Source of the DNA: Psoroptes ovis
Lineage: Eukaryota > Arthropoda > Arachnida > Sarcoptiformes > Psoroptidae
Length of the DNA: 64,000 bases
Direction: 5' to 3'
Assembly: GCA_002943765.1 (NCBI GenBank)
Contig: PQWQ01000001.1
Span: forward strand, 3,135,501-3,199,500
Notes under the pieces: generated by a model
Seen by the model: the letters and a program-made list of their open reading frames with translations, nothing else
What the model was told of the DNA's origin: nothing
The model's database searches: none
Shown here: one piece after another, positions 50,729-63,600 of the stretch
Numbering within the stretch: position 1 is the stretch's first letter
How the letters are laid out: each line of letters opens with the position of its first letter
Made by a program: the position numbers and the translations under genes

Positions 50729-52697
50729 TCATAAATATTCTGTATGATTATTCATCATTGTATCACCATTTGTACAATTTGTATTGATTTCAGTTGAATT
50801 CAATTGTATATCAGTAAATGTTTGTTGATCAGTCATTGGTGATGTTGCTTTTGTATTTCGATCATCAAATTGAAAAATTAATAATTCATTATAATTTTGC
50901 TTGATAATTTTATCATTGGATTTTTTTGTGAGCCAACTTATCGACAATGCAACTATCAGACCGATGATCCAACAAAAACATGCAGTCCATAAATATGATA
51001 TATTATAAAAGAAAAATTTAGATGGCTTATAAGTTGCATTCGATTTTGGTTTAAAATATGGAATTATTGTAGAATCAGTTATATTAGAAGCGCAAAGTTC
51101 TGTCGATAATGGTAATTGTTGTGGACGTTTACCAAATAATATATTCCCAAATCCTATCCATAAACCAAATAGTAAGCTAACGATGAAACCGGTTGAAGCA
51201 CCAGTTGAATTGATAGATTGGAAACAAATACCAGCAGTAAATATCATTAATAATGGTCCACCAATAACACCGAATAATGTCAATGATGCTTGTAATAATC
51301 CTGTCATTTGATCGACTAAAATTGTCAACAGTATACACAAAATCCCATAAAATAAAGCTAATAATTTTGTAACAATAATCTCATTATTAGAAAATATCTC
51401 TTCACGTTTGAATACTGGTTTTAAATAATCTTCCAGTGTTACTGCTGATAATGAATTAACAAATGATGAAACAGTCGATAATGAACCAGCAAATACACCT
51501 GCAATTATGAAGCCTGCTAGACCAGGATATTCAGACAAACGTGTAACAGCATAATATGGAAGTAATTGATCTGGTTTTTTTATGTACCCACATCTTAATG
51601 GATCTTCACGATAAAAATTTGCATATATAACCAAACCGGTAAATGCAGTGACAAAACTAATCAAAGATGTTAATGGCCAACTTAGAATCAATGCTAATTG
51701 TGATTGTTTGAGATTTTTCACTGTCATTAATCGTTGAATTTGTGTTTGATTGACTCCATAAAGTGAAATGTATATGAAAATTGAGCCAAACACTAAGCTC
51801 CAAAACGTATGACGTTCAGTAAAGTCTGGACTAAAACTAATTAATGAATAGAATTAATTTTCTGTAATATTTCCTTAATTAATCTTACTTAAAGAATTCT
51901 AATCGAGAACCATTTTTGACACGTTCGAGAACAACCGTTATCCCGCCAACATCTGAAGTTCCTTTGACAATTATTGCGAACATTGAGAAAAACATTAAAA
52001 ATGATTGAAAAACATCGGTCCAAAGTACAGCTTTCATTCCACCGATTGTACAATAAATAGTACAAACAATACCGACAGAAAAAATAGATGCCCATCTACT
52101 GATACCGGTAACTGCACTTAAGGCTAATGCCGGTGCATATAATACAATGGAATTATATAAAATCATTTGTAAAATAAATATAACTGATACTAAAATACGA
52201 ATGGACCGATTAAATCTTAATTCAAGATACTGAAAATATAATGGAAATAAAAATTAATCTATTGATAATTTTTTCACAAATTTTATATGGCAAACCTCGT
52301 AGACGCTCGTCAATTTAAGTTTATAAAAAATTGGAAGGAAGACATAAGCAGCTATCGGTGTGCCGATAATATATGATATGTTGATCAAAATGAATTGTAT
52401 ACCATAAAAATAAATTTCTGAGCTAACACCTAACAATGTGATGGCTGACATAAAACTGGCCATCAATGAAAATGATACCGGCAATACATTCATTGATTTA
52501 TTAGCTAATAAATATTCGGCAGTTGTTTTTTGACGTCCACCGGTTAAACGATAATAAATACCGATAAATACTGCAAAAAAAAGAAACTAATCAATTGTAT
52601 CAATCAAAAATTAGAAAAACTTACATGAGATCATTAACATAGTGATGAATACTAAATAATCTTGCCATTGTAAATGATTGCTTTGTACATTTTCCAT
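50729..52697 (-). CDS. SLC5-family sodium/solute symporter (SMCT/SMVT-like), 598 aa
   Basis: Exons (minus strand) 52,697-52,625, 52,570-52,296, 52,229-51,889 and 51,836-50,729. The three introns are 54, 66 and 52 nt, all GT-AG, and together give 1,797 nt in one frame. It is a plasma-membrane Na+-coupled transporter of the LeuT-like SSF fold. Matches to the SLC5A8/A12/A6 branch include SFSLMASFMSAITLLGVSSE, YKLKLTSVYEYLELRF, RHTFWSLVFGS, YGVNQTQIQR, PDQLLPYYAV, and GSLSTVSSFVNSLSAVTLEDYLKP. The length agrees with human SLC5A8 (610) and SLC5A6 (635). Relatives carry lactate, pyruvate, butyrate or nicotinate (SMCT), or biotin and pantothenate (SMVT); the sequence alone does not choose. The C-terminal tail is short, Thr/Asn-rich and cytoplasmic. 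It lies 468 bp upstream of XPO4 on the same strand; no functional link is evident. Confidence 0.92.
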
Positions 52698-54220
52698 GAT
52701 TTAATCATTGAATCAAAAAAATCAAATTTTATTTATTCAAGAAATGAGAATATCTTGGAATGCTGGGCATATATCACCATGAAAAAAAAACAAATCGATT
52801 AATTCATTCAAATATTCCAAATATGTAATCAAATTTTCATTCAGCACAAAATAATCAGCCAAAAAAATTTGAAAATAATCAACAATTGAAATTAGAATGG
52901 AAATGACTAATCGAATGACAAACGAATAATTTGATTCGTATAATAATTTTTTTTATTGTGTTTACATTGTAAACATATGATGATGCTGCTGATGATTATC
53001 GAAGCTGTTGAAGTTGTTGAAACATTGAATTTTTGATATAATCAGAAACAGCAACAATAACAACAACGAATGGTGTTATTGATGGTGGTGTTGTGTGTGA
53101 AATATGATGTTTTTTATGTATTTTTGTTCATTTATTTTCAATGAACACAGTTGTTAGCATGATGTTTTCATCACAAGAAAACTGGTTTTCTAGGCAAACA
53201 AATTGAAAATAAATTTCTCCAATCTCCAATTAAAATTTATGCTAATTACAATCATATGGATACTTTCATTATTGCTGACATCATTATACGAGATTCATTC
53301 AATCACTACATGGGAGGATCGGTGATTAATTGATGTTCCTTCATTTAATTTTCTTTTTTCCTTGATTTTTATCATTATTATTATTATTATACGATCATAC
53401 ATTAATTGATAGATTCCATTTTATAAAATTTGTTTTGAACATATTGTTCATGTTTTTGAATGTTTTGGATTTCAATTTGACGCTGTCAGTGTCATTGTCG
53501 TTGTTGCTGATTGATGATAATAGTAGTAATGGTTCATATTTTCAAATATTTTTATCTGTTTAATCATCTTTCAGTGTTGATTATTGAATTGTTTTGATTT
53601 TTTTTCATTTTTTTCAAAACAAATCATTGATTCTATGCAATGTTTTCGAGCAATATTCATAGTACAATATAACATGTAGTCAAATCATGGAAATATTCCA
53701 TTCACATAACCGGAATACGGACCAAGCATGCGAAATGAGTAGGGCCAAATTTATCATCTGATAATTATCATTTCATTTAAATGTTACTATTTTTAGAACA
53801 ACCTCTATATAAACATTTATATATTTATATTGATAATGATTCGCATAAGATCATCAAGATGAGGTAAACATTCTTCATTGATTGTTTCAGCAAACAGTTT
53901 TACCAATTACATTTATAAAAACAAAAAAACAATGCCAGCAGCATTGGTAACATAAATATCAATAACATCTATTGTTATAAATGATATTCATTTACTTATT
54001 CAATTTGTTGTTTATTGATTAATCATTTGATTGTATGAACCATGAATCTCGAATAATTCATGCGTTATGAATCTATTTTGAAATATAGAAATACATGAAC
54101 TTAGATCTAAGGTCTATGGTTTGGTTGTTATTCTATTTGATTCAAAAATTTTAATGACGTAAATAAAAATCTATCTGCTAACTAAAATATACTTATTCAT
54201 CGTAACTTGATGTCGTCATC
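52698..54220. other. Non-coding region upstream of the SLC5 gene
   Basis: 1.5 kb that presumably includes the SLC5 promoter. AT-rich with TGTTG and ATGATG drift. No gene or RNA was recognised. Confidence 0.5.
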
Positions 54221-54451
54221 ATGACCAAATTCTGGTGTGTGTTCGGGACAATAAATCTATTATTATTTGTTGGGCCCGAAAATCTGGTCTTTTTTAAAAG
54301 ATTTTTTCGTTATTTTCACCCTGATTTTCTATTCAGAAAATTCAATCAAATTGCTATTCAAGGATATGATATTTATAAATATATCGTCAACCGATTACAA
54401 ACTTTTTGCCAGCATAAAAATCAATCATTTGAAAAAATATTGATGAAATAA
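54221..54451 (+). CDS. Small ORF with HPD motif, 76 aa, uncertain
   Basis: ATG-initiated frame ending 27 bp before the stop codon of the convergent gene at 54,479. The product begins with a hydrophobic stretch (FWCVFGTINLLLFVG), followed by a basic aromatic segment RFFRYFHPDFLFRK and a helix-like tail ending QTFCQHKNQ. The FxxHPDF pattern recalls the J-domain HPD and the start of the TCAIM (DUF4460) N-terminal domain, but the resemblance covers only some 30 residues. Open frames this long are common by chance here. It may be a small gene, an exon, a gene fragment, or noise. Confidence 0.25.
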   Translation: MTKFWCVFGTINLLLFVGPENLVFFKRFFRYFHPDFLFRKFNQIAIQGYDIYKYIVNRLQTFCQHKNQSFEKILMK

Positions 54452-54478
54452 ATCAAATTTTTATTATTCTATTTCATT

Positions 54479-57374
54479 TTATGATTTTTTTTGCAAATTT
54501 TTCTTTGGATTTTGTTTTTGATTGAAATGATTATCATTATTTGTTGTTAGCGTATCCGTCATTGTTGTCGATGTTGTTATTGTCGTTGTCAATTGTTTCA
54601 ATTGTATTTGTCCGTCCGGATGATGTACAAATGCAATGATTGATTCATTCATTTGTTGTTGTTGTTGTTGATTGTATTTAATGTTTGATATAATTGTTAT
54701 CAAACGATTATCGAATGATAAATAATAGCCATTCATTAAATTTCGCGTATTCGATTGTGATGGTAATGTTGGTGAAGATAAATCTTCATTACTACGTATC
54801 ATATAGCTGAAATTATTTAATGACATAAATTGTAGAAATGCTTCACGTGTATAAATAAAACCATTCGTTATCGATGGATTTGGTCGAAATAAAATTGCTG
54901 TCGAGTTGCAAGGTGATTTATCCGTATCATTCATTATCATTGTTGATGTTTGATATTCAGGAATATTGATTAAAATATGCTGAAATAATGTGGATTCTTT
55001 TGCGTTATCATTATTAATGTTATTATTGTTATTGTTATTTGCCAAATTATTATCATTATTGCCTGTAGCGATTGATGATGATTTTGAATCTAGCATATAG
55101 CTATCAAAATATGTTGACAATTTATGTTTTAGTGAATCTTTTGGTATGCCTGATGATGTACATATTATTGATTCATTAATGATGCAAACTAATGGTAATT
55201 CATCGAATACTTGGTTTATTGTACGATAAATTTTCAATCCACACTCCTCACCGTAACGTTTTTGACATTGAACCAGTAATGTCTTTTCATTCACTGCACG
55301 TGTTTCATTAATACCTTTCAATAAAATTACTTTGTTTGGGCATAGATATTTGATGGCGAATAAATAAATAATTGTTTCAATGCTATAATCATGATTATGA
55401 TTCAGCGATGTCGATGATCGAACATCATCATTATTAGAATTATCATAACAATTTATTCCAGTATAATTTCCAAGAAATACAAGATTTTGTGCAATAACTG
55501 GTATTGTTGGCCAATACAATTGTTCCATTGTCAACAATGTATCGAAATCACTTCGAATATCACCAATAATCGCTGTAGATCCGGAACGTTTGATTAATTT
55601 AGATTCATATTTGAGTAATTTACGAGTACATTCGCAAATGGCTAAAATAACATTAACATCTAATTGTTCAACATCATCGATGCCTGTAGTTGCTGATGTT
55701 CCGCCAAGAGTACGTTCAGTTGTATTTTCATCGTCACAAAGTAATGTGGTTTGATGATGTTGTATGGCAGTGCAACCACCACCACCATAATTTGAAGGAT
55801 TGTTGGCTAAAAATTTCCGATTACGTAGATAATCGAATAATATATTACCAATCGAATCTGGTTTGAATACATGTTCAGCTGAATAAAGTTTTTTCCCCTC
55901 TAATTTGCTAATCGGTACAAATTGATTGTCAGCTATGAATTTACGCAAAAAATGAATTTTAAAAAAATTTGAAGATTTGAATCTTTTTATGCTCACCATT
56001 TGTATATATTTTAGGTTCAACACATCTACCCATCAAATCTAACATAACACAATGTTGTCCATATTCAAATGATTTTACACGACAATTACGACATAGACCA
56101 CGTGTAAGATTATTTTTATCCGACACTAAACGTTCAATTTGTTTTTTCTTCATTTTAGAAAATTTTGTGAAAATACTTCGTGATAATTTCGGTGGATAAT
56201 TAGCTTGGAATTTATTAGTATCAATTGATTTAATATTTGCTGTTTTTGTTTTCGTTTGATTTGATTTCTTTTTTTGCTGATTAAAATTAGTTGTTGCCGC
56301 CGCATTCTCAGTTGGTGTCTGATCATTAAAATATTGTTCAGTAAAATCATTAATAAATGTTTGTCTATATTTATTATCATCAGATAGTTCAGGATCTAAT
56401 GCCAATAATAAGTAGCAAATATCGTGAAAATCGACAAACGTCGAACCTTTACAATCACGATTTGAACGAATCAGACAGCAATTGAACAAATATTTTGCAT
56501 ATAGTGAAATTAAATCTGATTTAAGGCCACATTTTTGAAGATAAATCTTGAATGAACCATAATTCATATAATAAGATGGAAATGTATGGCGTAAATAATG
56601 TTCATATAAATCTGTCAATATTTTAAGTGATATATTTCTTGATTTTATCAATCCTGATAGAATTGGCATCGATTTATCTTTATCAATGCGTTCAGCATTT
56701 GGATGATAACGTAATACTGATTCGATTGTATATTCCACCACTTGTAATTCGGAATATTGTTTTTCTAAATGTTCCAAATACTTACGAAATTCTGGTCCCC
56801 AAATAGCGCTATCATCTTTCAGAATATTGCCAGCATTCATCCATTGAATTGAATTAATTGGTTGACATGTTTTTTGACATTCCGTGATGGTTACGAATTG
56901 TGTTGCACGCTGTATCCATCGGCCATTTATCGTTTGTATGTGACATAGTTCAATCATTTTCATTGTATATGTTATATTAACATGGCTTACGACAACACCA
57001 TCAGGATCACGTTTTTCGAACATTGATAATAGGCCATAATTTGAAGCTCGACTCCAATCATTACCATCACGACAAACGAATGGCAACCAAATCGTTTGAT
57101 GATCATCATTGACATTTGTAATGGCAAAACGATCATGTTCAATGCAATAAATCAAAAATAATATACAGTCATATAATGTTGATAAATTATCATGATTTAA
57201 TTGTTGATTATTATTCTCTGGTTTAGGTTTGACTAATTCGATGTCTAATTTTTTCTTCAACAAACGATTTAATTGTTCATTGACAATACCTTGTCCAATA
57301 CCTAAACTGATCAAGCTATTTATACTTTTATTACGATTAATATTTGTCGATGATTGATGTTTACTTGAATCCAT
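54479..57374 (-). CDS. PPP-fold pseudophosphatase with N-terminal EF-hand-like region, 943 aa
   Basis: Exons (minus strand) 57,374-55,997 and 55,932-54,479, joined across a 64-nt GTGAGC...ATAG intron inside Ala460; 2,832 nt, one stop. Residues about 65-250 match nothing I know. Residues 250-330 look like a degenerate EF-hand pair of the neuronal calcium sensor kind (LYAKYLFN... VDFHDICYLLLALDPE), with poor calcium ligands. A Cys cluster C428-x2-C-x10-C-x8-C451 may bind zinc. From about 550 the order of PP1/PP2A landmarks is clear, but the metal ligands are gone: GDxHG reads GDIRS (583-587), GDxVDRG reads GNYTGIN (614-620), GNHE reads GINE (666-669), HGG reads SSG (719-721), and RAH reads RSN (839-841). 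A long Asn-rich insert splits the domain at about 740-785. Infer a catalytically dead binding or scaffold protein. The intact 943-codon frame argues against a pseudogene. Confidence 0.82.
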
Positions 57375-57464
57375 TTGAATATTGTAATTTTTAAACCTCT
57401 AAAAAAGCGATTCAAGTTCAAAATAAATATTTTTTTTCGATAAAATATTGTTTTTAAATATTTT

Positions 57465-57470
57465 TTTATT
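57465..57470 (-). terminator. Candidate polyadenylation signal, RING gene
   Basis: AATAAA on the minus strand about 145 nt past the stop of the RING-gene terminal ORF, and 91 bp before the pseudophosphatase start codon. Confidence 0.35.
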
Positions 57471-57515
57471 TAAATTTTTAAATAATTAACATATGATTAA
57501 ATTATACAATAATTT

Positions 57516-57539
57516 AATAATAATAATAATAATAATAAT
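57516..57539. repeat. (AAT)n microsatellite
   Basis: Eight tandem trinucleotide units in the putative 3' UTR between the RING gene and the pseudophosphatase gene. Confidence 0.8.
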
Positions 57540-57611
57540 CGTAGATAATTTTTAGTTTGGCTAAATTTACTAAATATTAAATTAAAATATTTTGAATCAA
57601 TTGGAATTTCT

Positions 57612-60600
57612 TCAAGTAATCAGTGTTGGTGATGGCGTTGTCGATGTTGGCGATGGAGTCGCTGCTGCTGTTGCTGAAAATAATAATGATTCATTCATCG
57701 TATTGGATGTTTGCCTGAGGCCAAATAATTTATTCATTAATTTTTTAAAATGTGATGATGATTTGCGTAAATGTTGGAAACGATTATGCCATTTTTGTCG
57801 TTGTTGCTTATCATCATCACTTTGTATGTAATCATTTCTGTCTCTTGAATGATTGGGATTGAATAGAAAACTATCGGAACGATATTTCCGTAAATTATCT
57901 ATAATTGAAGAAAATTTTTTATTTTTCAAATAAGATTTATTATGTTGTTGATATTGTCTATTTTGATATGCTTCATTAATGGATTTTGATGGCGATGATA
58001 TTGATTGATTAGTATTATCGACGACATTGATCAATGATCGAGTTGAACTATTTGGATTAATCGATATTTTATCTTGTTCATCACTATTGAAACTATCATT
58101 GATTTTTGTGCTGAAATCATCATCATCATCGTCATCATTTTCTTCCTCATTTATCGGTACAAGATACGTTGATCTGGAACGTTGTCCATATTGTAATTTC
58201 CGTTGTCCATTGAATAAAGTGATTTGATCAATTTTTTTTGATTGTTTTTTGTTGGTTTTGGTTGATAAGAATATTGATGATGATGATGTTGATGTTGATT
58301 TAACCGATCCATGTATATTGAATGATGATGTTGATATGGCTGATGATGAGGATTGACCCATTTGTTTCGATGATTGTAAATTGGATCCATTCGTTGACAA
58401 TGATGATTGTTTCCTATAAAAATAATAATTATTTTTATCACAACAATCATTTAAGTTTGAATGATAATTTTGACAATGATAACAATGACAATAATAATGA
58501 AAATATTTTTGTTGTTTCGTTTTTTGATAGTCATTATAAATTAATGAAGATGATGATGATAATGATGTGAATGATGGAAAACTGAATGATATTGGCAATC
58601 GATTGTTATTCATAATTAATGAATGTTGATCACATAATGGCTCGAGGCGTTGTCGCTGCAACAATTGACGACGTTGTTGACGTTTTGCGAGGAATTCTAT
58701 TCCAAATTCTAAATCTAACGGGTATTGAATCGTTGATCGTCGCTGCTGTTCATGTTGAAGTTGTCGAGGATAATCATTAGCCATTATCATCATTAATAGT
58801 AATTTTGACTATACAATTTTGTTATTTAAAATTATTTTATATTAATATAAAAGATATTTTCCCGCTTTCTTGCGTTTTGAGATTTTTATGTTTTTTTGAT
58901 ATTTTTATCATTTTCATAATAATAAATAATTCAAAAATAAAAAAAATTTCTTTTTCAAATAATCAAAGCCAAAAGCATTTCAATGGCACACATTCTCATT
59001 TGTTTATCTCTATCTCTATGTGTATTTGTGGGCATTTTAATAATTCAAATATACCTTTTCTTGTATCTGTGAAAATTGAAAATTTAAAAAATGCCTGTGT
59101 TTATGATCGATTTAATAATGCATTAGCGACCGCAATGGCAGCAGAGTCAGCAAACTTTTGATAATAATAATAATAATGACATTTTCATCATATTCAAGCT
59201 TCAAAAATTTGCTTGACCAAATCGAAAATTGATTCTATCACTTACCTGATGATCAATAATTTCATTATTATTATTATTATTATTGTTATTATGATCATTT
59301 AAGGGCCTTAGATTTAAATTGGGAATCATTTGCTGCGCTTGTTCATCATCATCATTGGAATTATTTTTATTATCATGAAAATAATTTTCATATAATGCGA
59401 TTTGTGCATTGAATATCTCCGCCAAACAACTTGTAGGTGTTGTTGGCGATGATTTCGATGTTGTTGCTATTGATGATGATGATGATGGTGATGAAAATGT
59501 CTGTGAACAGTGTGGTGATGATAATGGTAAATTATCAGGCCTATCAAGGTTTTTGAACATTGGTTTATTAATTGGTGTGGTTTGGGTCTTGTTCAGCTGT
59601 CCACCAATGTTTTTATCATTATTATTGCTATCATTATTTGTCGTAATCCAATCAATTAAATTTGAATCAATCTTAATATCATTACCATTATTAATCTGTT
59701 GATTATGATTGTTGCTACTTTTATAATTACTATTTATCATCGTTGATAATGGTGATGATGATAATGCTGATGATTGATAATTAGGACGATTATAGCCGAC
59801 TGAACCGCAACAAAATCCACCTGACGTTGTTTGTTTTAATCTCAATACTTTTGCACGACATATTACACATCGTAGTGGGAGCATTCGTTGTGATATGACC
59901 ATTTGTATTGTTTTAACAAAACACTTGCGACAAACAACTCGATGTCCACATGGAAATGTTTGCATTGTTGCTTTTGCATTGATACATATCACACACTTAA
60001 AATTTATTAGGGAATAATTGGAATAAAAATAGTTTTCCATTAAAAAACATGTAAGGATTTGATTCAAGATTTTCTATGAAATTTGGAGTATGATACTCAC
60101 CTCCTCGTCCGGTGTTGTTGCTAATTCGGTTTCATATTCAGATTCTAATTTCACTAATAGTTTTTCCTATGGAAAATTGTGAAACAATAAAGAATTTCAA
60201 AATTGAATTAAAATTTTTTTTTCGATTTTATTCTTTTTGCTGAATTCACACAATAAAATTGATTGAATTTTTTACATTTCAATGAACATTCCAGCACACA
60301 AATGGAATGGTCTTCAGAAATATGGCCAATGGCAACTGCAAGTACATTTTTATTCATGATTTGTTTTCTTCTCTGCATGGCTACCGCTGTACCATTGATT
60401 CGATTTGCAGGTTTTAAATTAAAAATACGTTCAATGAAAAATATTCCATTAGCCATTGATTTATTAGATCAAAAAATTGGCGGTCCACCGGATTTCATTT
60501 ACCGAACAAATCAATTTAAATTTGAAATTGAAAAACAGCAGCAACAACATCAGCAGCAGCAATTATACTACCAGCCTGAAGCAATCAAAATAGATGGATT

Positions 60601-63600
60601 ATATCAGCCAAAAATGCAATTATTGCCACAACCACAGCAGCAGCATCAGTATCAACAATCGCCTATGCCAACATTACAACAACATAATCGTAAAGATAAA
60701 ATACCAAGAATACAATCATCATACATATCATCATCGCCACCATCATCAACCAGTCAAATATCACCATCATCATCATCAGCAATAGCATTATCATCATCAG
60801 CATCATCAGTAAACATGGTGAATTCAGATGTTAAATCATTAAAAAAATATAAACAACGATATCAACATCAGCAGCAGCAGCAACGGAAAAAAAGATCACC
60901 AAGACGTCATTATCGTTGACATTTTTCAAATTTTTCGAAGTAGACGAAGAACAAATTCCATTAAGCTTTGTGGAATTTTCTTATTATTTCAAAAAAATAT
61001 CTCTCATTATTCATTCATCAAAATCTCATTTCAATAATTTAATAATAAAAAAATGAATAAATTATGTGTGTGGTAAGGTGTGGAGATTATTATTTTTCAA
61101 AGGAAAGAATAAAAACAATAAAAATTGAAATTATCAAATTTCATATTTCTTCGTTTTTCAATGAATGAAATTTTGATTAATTTTCCGTCGATTTTCATTT
61201 GTTTCAAGCAAAAATTGAAAATCAAATCGAATATTCATTCGACCATGATTGATTTGATATTCATAAAATATAAAATTATTAGTTTCCTCATTATTAGTAC
61301 TATAATTTCATTTTTGACAAAAAAAATGTCAAATACTTTAATACTTGGTTTAAGAAGGTATAACTGAAATAATAATTTCGAAATAAAGGAAAATAATGTC
61401 TTAATAACAATTGAATATTTAAAATGTAGAACTGGAGGAATGATTAGAAATCAACGGAATTTTTTGAAATGAAATACATGAAATATTTCATTAATTTGGG
61501 TGGTTTTATGATTTTTGGAAATATTCATCTATGATAATCATCATCATTGTCATCATTGAAATAAGTGAGTATAATTTTTCAAACGATTCTGAATGATGAT
61601 TCAGTATTCATTCATTCATATTTCGCTCACACACACAAACACATAAATGAATTAATTTTTATTTTCGTGGTAATGTCAATGGTAAAACTTTTAAAAAATT
61701 ATCATGATCATAATTATCATAACGAAAATCTTTATGGAAAATGGTGATATTGATGGCGGTAATGGTGATGGCGGTGAAGCATTTTGAAACTTTATGAATT
61801 ATTCCTGGAAAAATTCGTTGAAATCATCATCATCATTTATCATAGATTTCACTATGGTTTGAAATTATGAAAACTTGCCAATTGTACCACATAAATCGAC
61901 ACACACTGAGAATATCAAAATACATGATTTGAATATTGAATCGCTGAAAATTTATTTCAACCATTCAAAATAAAGCATTCATATATCATTTGAATATCCC
62001 ATTTGCACAATATATGCCAAAGATTTTACTTGTATTTGATTTTTATCAGAAATTTTTTAAATTCCCTAAATTTTTATTCTCTTTTCCTATCAATTTTATT
62101 GTTTTAGATTGAAAATTTAATGATCATGTTTTATTGTCGATGAAATCATTATTAGAAATTGCGTCAATGCATATTGAATAGTGAATATTGAATAATAATA
62201 TTCAATAGAATAAATGAGAATTGATTAATTATTTTATTTTTGATTGGTTTCAAATAGAGTTTTGATTAAATTAATTATTATTGAATTCATAATCATTTGA
62301 TGGTGATGATGAATCAGTTAATTAAAACGAGATTTTCATTTCAAAAAACCATTCCAAAACATTTGGGAGAAATAAAAATAATTGAAAATAATTGGCACAT
62401 CAATCAATTTCAATTTGAATTGATTTTGATTTTTTTCCATCCCATAAAAATCACTGAATGCCACATGCATCTATATGATAATTGATAATAATTAATGATG
62501 ATGATGATGATGACGATTACTACAACCATCATCATCAATGACGTCATCATACCATATATCATTCTTTGTTTAACTTTTCATAGAATTTGAATCGACCCCT
62601 ATATATTGACTTTCATTTCCTTTTATTTCAATTGTTTTTACTATCATAGGAAAATGGCTAGAAAATAATATTTCACATGTGAATGTGAACATTCAACTTC
62701 GATTACATCTTTCAAATAATGCTGATACTGAAAAACAATGAAACGAACAAATAAACAAAGCGTAAAATTCATCTTTCCAAAATATAATCTTTCAAATGAT
62801 TTGAAAATAGTTTATTTTATTTTTTCTTTCAATTTGCAGAATAATTCTTCGTCTGCATTCATACAATCGAATAATGATGAAGAATGTGTGTGTGTGCAAA
62901 TAGAGATTACATAATGATAATAAGAATAATGGTGATGATGATATTTATATTTCAGTGACGTCAATGTGAACCAAATTGAATGTATTTACCATCATATATT
63001 TATTTATATAGACTTCTACTTAGAAATACTATTGAATAATAATACTAATAATAGTAAATCAATATGAAATTTAGACTGATTTTATTTACTTAGACTGCAG
63101 ACTTTTACTTTTATAATGCTGAATATTTATTGGCTATATATAAGCATGATTATGGCCATAATCATTGCTATCATTGATATTCAATGAATTTCGAAAAAAT
63201 AAAAAATTCCAGGGATCATAAAATATCTCGGAGTGGATTTTCTTTCAGAATTTTTTTTTTTTGAAAATTTACGATCTCTCATTGCATAATGGGAAATTTA
63301 CAATCTTTGGATAGATTGCATTGCGTTTGCCGTTTTTCTCTTTTAAGGAAATTCCGCTAATTCATCATTAAAATCATGCAAATTTTTTTTACTTACAATT
63401 TTATGTGTCAAATAGCACAATTGTTTTTCAGTAATTTTCAACCGTTTTTGACGTATCAATGCTTCATCATTATTTGGTTCATTATCATTATTATTATTGT
63501 TGTTGTTGTTGTCAATTGTTGAAGATGTAGCATACAAATCATTGCCAATCGATTGATTATCCATCGTATAATCGAATAGAAATTTATCTCTAAATTGACT

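Noticed and set aside
55933..56023. Separate gene starting near 56,023 for the phosphatase-fold half
   Set aside because: The frame start overlaps exon 1 and a 64-nt GT-AG intron. The spliced frame is continuous, and the start used would be GTG.
57592..59702. Plus-strand frames of 66-118 codons over the RING gene
   Set aside because: They are antisense reflections of Ser/Asp/Asn-rich coding repeats on the minus strand.
59997..60067. RING protein starting with an MNQILTC-like N terminus
   Set aside because: This stretch is intronic: a TTAAG acceptor lies directly before the RING Cys codon, and an upstream 66-nt exon joins in phase.
60208..60456. Minus-strand frame of 82 codons opposite the nested ORF
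   Set aside because: No domain or splice support; the plus-strand frame has more protein-like composition.
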